From Hippophae tibetana (taxonomy: Eukaryota > Streptophyta > Magnoliopsida > Rosales > Elaeagnaceae), in contig CM072803.1 in the NCBI GenBank assembly GCA_037013495.1, positions 16,637,501-16,701,500 of the forward strand: DNA of 64,000 nt, written 5' to 3'. The stretch's first letter is position 1, and each line of letters starts with the position of its first letter. Below, in pieces: positions 59,120 through 64,000 of this stretch. The notes below the pieces were generated by a model. The model worked only from the letters and a program-made list of their open reading frames with translations. It ran no database searches and was not told where the DNA came from. Made by a program: the position numbers and the translations under genes.

Positions 59120-61450
59120 TCATCACTAGCCCACCTATGTGTGTTTCTAATGTTGTTATGGAATGTCTTGAGATAGGTTCCAAATTGAAACCATCAATAG
59201 AAAAATCACCCACGATTAATTTTAAACCGCTATCTCGTCATCTATTGTATTCATTTTTAGGTGAATGAAAGACACTTCAAGTGATTTTTTCATCTAGCTT
59301 AAATCAAGAACAAGAACCAAAGTTGCTAGGTATATTGAGGCAATTTAAGAAAGCTATGGGCTATTCTATTATAGACATCAACTTACATGCACAAAATCAT
59401 GCTAGAAGAAGGTACTAAGCCTATAGAGATGCTCAATGTAGGTTAAACCCAATCATGAAGGAAGTTTAAAGAAATAAGTGGTCGAGTGTTTGGACATAGG
59501 AATAATCTATCCAATTTTTGATAGTGAATAGATGAGCCCAATTTAATGCATTCCTAAGAAGATAGGAATGATTGTGGTGGAAAATGAATCAAATAAATAA
59601 ATAACTATTAGAACTATTACGCGTTGAAGAGTATACATGGATATTCGTAAGGTTAAAAAAGCAACTTGAAATGATCATTTTCTTCTAACATTCATGGACC
59701 AAATGCTAGATAGGTTAGTAACACACTCTTTCTTTTATCTTTTTGATGGGTACTTTGGCTATAATCAAATAGTTATAGGACTCGAAGACCAAGAGAAAAC
59801 CACATTCACATGCCTCGATGTAACCTTTTCTTTAAGGAGAATGACTTTCGGGTTTTGCAACTCCCTTGCTACCTCCAACGTTGTATGATGGCTATTTTCT
59901 CAACTATGGTGGAGGAACTTCTTGAAATATTCATGGATGGCTTCTCGGTCTTTGGAGACAGCTTTCATGAATGCCTACACCATTTATCCTTAGCACTAAT
60001 GAGATTTTAAGAAACTTAGTGTTAAAAGGGGAGAAGTATCAATTCATGGTAGAAAAAGGTATTATTTTAGGCCACAAAGTATCTTCAAAAGGTATTGAGG
60101 TATATCGAGCAAAGATTAAATAGTTCGATCAAAGATTGAAGTAATTGAGCAAATTTTACCTTCAATTAGTATTAAAGGAAATATAAGTTTTCTTGGACAT
60201 ACGGGGTCATACCAAAGGTTCATTAAAGACTTCTCAAAAATCTCCAAACCTCTATGCAATCTTTGAGAATAAAATGTCATTTAAATTTGATAAGAAGTGC
60301 TTAGAATAATTTTAGGTATTAAAAGAAAACAACTAGTATCAACACCAGTTATTATAGCACTATAGCACTGGATTAGAGAATCCATTCAAATTAATGTATA
60401 ATGCTAGTGACAAGGTACTCTATGCCATTTATTATGCCAACAAGACCTTAGATTATGCAAATGAACTATGACATTACAAAAAGGAGTCGTCTACATGGAT
60501 CATTCGGCCATCAAGTATCTTATGACATAAAAAGATGTAAAACCTAGATTGATCTAGAGATCTGAGATAAAAAAAAGGAACCAAAAACGTAGTCATAGAT
60601 CACCTCTCAAGGTTAGAAAAAGGAACCAAAGTGGAGGATAATGTAGCTATTAGAGACTATTTTTTAGATGAATGACTCTTATCCATAGCACAAGTAGATA
60701 TCTCATGGTTTGCTAACATAGTAAATTACTTTGTTTCCAAATCATTCTCGAAGGATTAACATGGAAACAAAAGAAGAAATTATTTCATGACACAAAATCA
60801 TACTTTTAAAAGGATCCTTATTTATTCAAAGAAGGTAGTGATGATATATTAAAAAGATGTATCCCCTATGAGAAGGGTGAAAGTTTTCTACACTATTAAC
60901 ATAGCTTTGAATATGAAGGTCATTTTTGGAGCACAAAAACATCTAAAGTACTTCAATATTGTTTATATTGGCCTATTATTTTTAAATATGTTTTCTTGTA
61001 TGTTACAATGTGTGATAGGTACCAAAAAATCGATAACATATCTAAAAGAGATGAGATACCATTGAACAACATTATTGAGGTTGAATTATTTGATGTATGA
61101 TGCATTGACTCTATGTGATCATTTCCACCATCATTTAGCAATCAATACATATTAGTAGTTGTAGATTATGTATTAAAGTGGGTAGAAGCCACTGCTAGTT
61201 CTACATATGATGAAAAGTTTGTTTTGAAATTTCTGAAGAAAAATATTTTTACTAGATTCAGACATGTGATGACAAGGTTGTTTTGAAATTCCTAATGAAA
61301 AATATTTTTACTAGATTGAGAACACCTAAAATAATTATTATTGATGAAGTTTGTCCTTTTTTGTACTAAAACTTTTATTCATTACAAACTAAGTATGAAG
61401 TGAAACATAAAGTATCTACTCCTTACCATCCCTAAATAAATGTCCAAGTA
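59120..61450 (+). mobile_element. Athila-type Ty3/gypsy pol remnant (RT, RNase H, integrase)
   Basis: The RT region starts with LKPLSRHLLY-F-LGE and QEPKLLGILRQFKKAMGYSI (59220-59380). It continues through FIDQMLDRL (about 59690), LFDGYFGYNQI, DQEKTTFTC, F-LRRMTFGFCN and RCMMAIFSTMVEELLEIFMD (to 59940), the palm of gypsy RT with F-MD where YxDD is usual. RNase H is badly decayed (60060-60560). Integrase is seen at 60840-61440 as IPLNNIIEVELFDV, then NQYILVVVDYVLKWVEA, KFVLKFLKKNIFTR and RTPKIIIIDE, and ends with KYEVKHKVSTPYHP. Frameshifts and stops are everywhere, so it is inactive. It is the continuation of the gag at 56250-57719. Confidence 0.85.
61218..61332 (+). repeat. imperfect ~57-bp tandem duplication in the integrase region
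   Basis: GTTTTGAAATTTCTGAAGAA (near 61222) and GTTTTGAAATTCCTAATGAA (near 61281) start two copies, each continuing AAATATTTTTACTAGATT. The duplication breaks the integrase core between the Asp-containing and DEG-like motifs. Confidence 0.8.
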
Positions 61451-64000
61451 AGATCCATTTACTAAGAGTTGGGCGAAGCTAAAATTCTTCTATAATCTTT
61501 CTTTTTAGATTTTTGATCTTGATTCCTAACTGAGTTTTGTGAGTGAGGTTAATAATGACTAATTCTTTATATTGATTGCCAGGCCCAATCTCAACCCACA
61601 ATTCAAGGACTAGAAGATTAAGTAGATTAAGTAGAATAAGGATACAAAAATATCAAATTTGGGAAAGTCAAAATAGAGGATATGTAGTTGATTTTTTTTC
61701 TTTCCAAAATTTGATTGATCATAATTTCCAACCGCGACTCCGATTGAGGTATGGAACCAACCATTAGAAAGCTTAAGATCTCGGGCTCATGATGATATAA
61801 AGATGTATGGGGTACCAATTTCCTGTTATGTGTTATCCAATTTTATTGGTTAATAGTGACATTAAAAAGTCAAATAGGTACAATTAGCGCATAATGAGAT
61901 ATATCTTTTTTTATTTAAACTCAAAAATCAATATTAATTTGCAGATTTAATTTACCCAACTAGCGTCTTACTAGTTTCTAGCAAGGAAAATGAAAAAAGA
62001 GAGTTAAAGTTAAACTATCTTAAATCTAAATACAAGAAGAAATAACAAATAACAAAAAAAAAACATAAAATTAATAAAGTAAAAACAAACGAAAAATAAC
62101 AAAAAATAAAATATCAAAATTTATCATGCTTTTAGTAACTTTCAATTTCATAATTAAAATTCAAAGAATAAGTTAAATTTAAATCCTAAAGATTTATAGT
62201 TTATTGTAAAAATTAATTTAAAAATCAAAAAATTTATATTTCATATAAAAAAAGTTTCAATATTGATTTATCTAATTTCAATGTTAGGAATCCGAATTTG
62301 CTTCGACTCTAATTCTCATAAGTTATACTATCAGTATTACATTATTCCTATGGGTTCAAACACTTAATCATTGGTATATACAAATATAAATTATGTAAAA
62401 AAATGAACTAATAGGTCCGTATATATTTAAAGAAGAAAAGACTCAAAACAATGTATAACATTTGATTTCACGAAAGAAATCAAATGATAGTATTTATAAA
62501 GAAATCAAATACTATTTTCATGACAATTTTGAAGATTTTTGAGTCATAGTATTTAATTTGGCTATTTTTGTATTAGATTAGGGAACCATATATATATATT
62601 TGAAAGTCATCATGAATAAAATATCATCCACTTTTAATTTTACTTAAATCATTCAACCTAAGCAATCAAAATAAGTACATGATACTTTATCAAATGTTAA
62701 AAACTCTAACATTCAATGTAAAATCTATAGAGATCATTTAAAAATTTGAATTGATAAGAAGAGTTTGTAAATGAATAGAAAAAAAATATTACCATTCAAA
62801 ATAGAACGATAAAGTTCAAAATATTCTCATAAGATAGTCTCATCTATTTGATTCCTAAATACAAATTTTGAATTTATCTAAATTTCATCATTTTATAATG
62901 AAACGCAAACAATGACAAAAATAAATAAATTATCATATTAATCCATGATATGTTCTAGAAATTAATTCAACAGTTCAAGAACTCAATTATTTGCTTAAAA
63001 TCAATTGCATGATAATTTTGAAAGAAATTTTAAAATTAAACCTAACTATCACTAAACCAATGGATGAATAAAGTAAAGCAAATAAATAAAAATAAATACA
63101 AACACATGCTTAAAAAATTTTAAAATTGCCTAAATTTACTTTAACTTTTCCTTCACTAGAATCTACGTTATTCTCAATATAACAAATATAATTTAAAGAG
63201 AAAGATAAGAAAAATAAAAGTTACTCATTTGTGTTTACTCAATGTGATTATTTAAGTAGTGTGATGCATACATTATCTCATATAATTTTAACGACACATA
63301 TAGATTGATGGATACTATTTATATATCGCATCTCAATAAATACTTATAAATACAACAATTTTAAATAAAATAAACATAGGGTCATAAAAAAAGGAAATAA
63401 AGTAAACTAAAATAAATTATATAAAATAAAAAATAACATTAAATAAAATAAAATACATTAAATCTATAATAATAAAAAATAATAAAATAAAAATACATAA
63501 AAATAAAGCCGTAACAAATGTTGAAGCTCAGTTCTCTATGTTATCCCGTTCTTTTTCAAATCAAATAATATTTCAGGCAAAAGAAAATTATGGTGGGGAA
63601 GAAGAAGAGAAATTTGTAAGGGTTTGATTTAAAACACATATTTTAGGGTTTTTAATTTAAAAATTTATTGCCATAAAAGTAGAACCTAACGCATTGAAAT
63701 AGAGACCAATATGCATATATGTTTTCCTTTAATTCAATTGTATTTGTAGAAGTGCAACTATTAGAAAAACCATAATGCATGTCATTTTTTAAATACTAAA
63801 TAAATATAAAAAAATAACAAATAAAAATAATTAATAAAAGAACTAAACAATAAACAATAAAAATAAAATAAAATTAATAAATAAAAAAGGAATAGGTATA
63901 ATATATAAATACAATATATATGATACAAACAATTTAATATACAATAATATAAGTTCAATAAATAATTACAACATACCACACATGATATAAATAATAATAC
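61451..64000. other. AT-rich retroelement flank, no intact gene
   Basis: 61450-61880 follows the integrase and may be its 3' untranslated region or LTR; it holds a small direct repeat GATTAAGTA (about 61616-61636). From 62690 to 62900 the sequence resembles 4740-4960, which lies at the 3' end of the minus-strand Athila-type element, so a second minus-strand gypsy copy probably begins here and runs past the window. 63360-63500 and 63780-64000 are A-rich low complexity. Confidence 0.45.

Noticed and set aside
1..64000. CRISPR arrays, bacterial operons or phage-like systems
   Set aside because: No regularly spaced repeats with unique spacers and no bacterial gene organisation are present. Introns and plant retroelements show this is a nuclear plant sequence.

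Overview
This window is plant nuclear DNA, almost certainly from a eudicot. It is very AT-rich, its genes carry GT-AG introns, and much of it is decayed Ty1/copia and Ty3/gypsy (Athila-like) retrotransposon. The recognisable host genes belong to plant families. I cannot name the species.

Layout. 1-8.1 kb is a graveyard of minus-strand retroelements: a copia gag with a tRNA-Met primer-binding site and LTR edge, a DUF1985-like fragment, a second LTR with its own primer-binding site, and an Athila-type gag-protease with the rest of pol deleted. A broken unidentified gene fragment lies inside the copia element. A dimeric hAT-type element with an 8-bp target duplication lies at 8.5-8.8 kb. 8.9-18.2 kb is AT-rich DNA with no gene that I can see; its one striking feature is a perfect 24-bp hairpin. 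18.4-20.4 kb is an intact three-exon heavy-metal-associated isoprenylated protein (HIPP). 22.6-26.3 kb is a decayed plus-strand copia pol with a 3' LTR. 27.7-31.2 kb is an NF-YC transcription-factor gene with introns in both UTRs. 32.9-36.0 kb (minus) is an IDM2/IDM3-like alpha-crystallin-domain gene carrying several lesions, with a complete 340-bp TRIM element just upstream of it. 38.5-47.4 kb is copia debris plus one copy of a ~1-kb interspersed repeat. 47.9-49.5 kb (plus) is a second, 5'-truncated IDM2/IDM3-like copy with a hAT-type insertion in its intron. 50.1-50.8 kb is an F-box-associated-domain remnant. 51.7-54.6 kb is an intact seven-exon RING (Topors-like) E3 ligase gene. 56.2-61.5 kb is a plus-strand Athila-type gypsy element, interrupted by the second copy of the interspersed repeat. 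The window ends in AT-rich sequence related to the 3' part of the first gypsy element.

The intact genes (HIPP, NF-YC, RING ligase) are unrelated neighbours and form no operon-like system. The most unusual picture is the inverted pair of IDM2/IDM3-like copies. Both are damaged as read, and both have recent small transposons beside or inside them. IDM proteins act in active DNA demethylation, which often acts on genes close to transposons. I found no convincing wholly new system. The best leads are the structurally complete TRIM, the hAT family sharing TAGRGGTGTC-like ends, the state of the two IDM copies, and the interspersed repeat that has twice landed in other retroelements.
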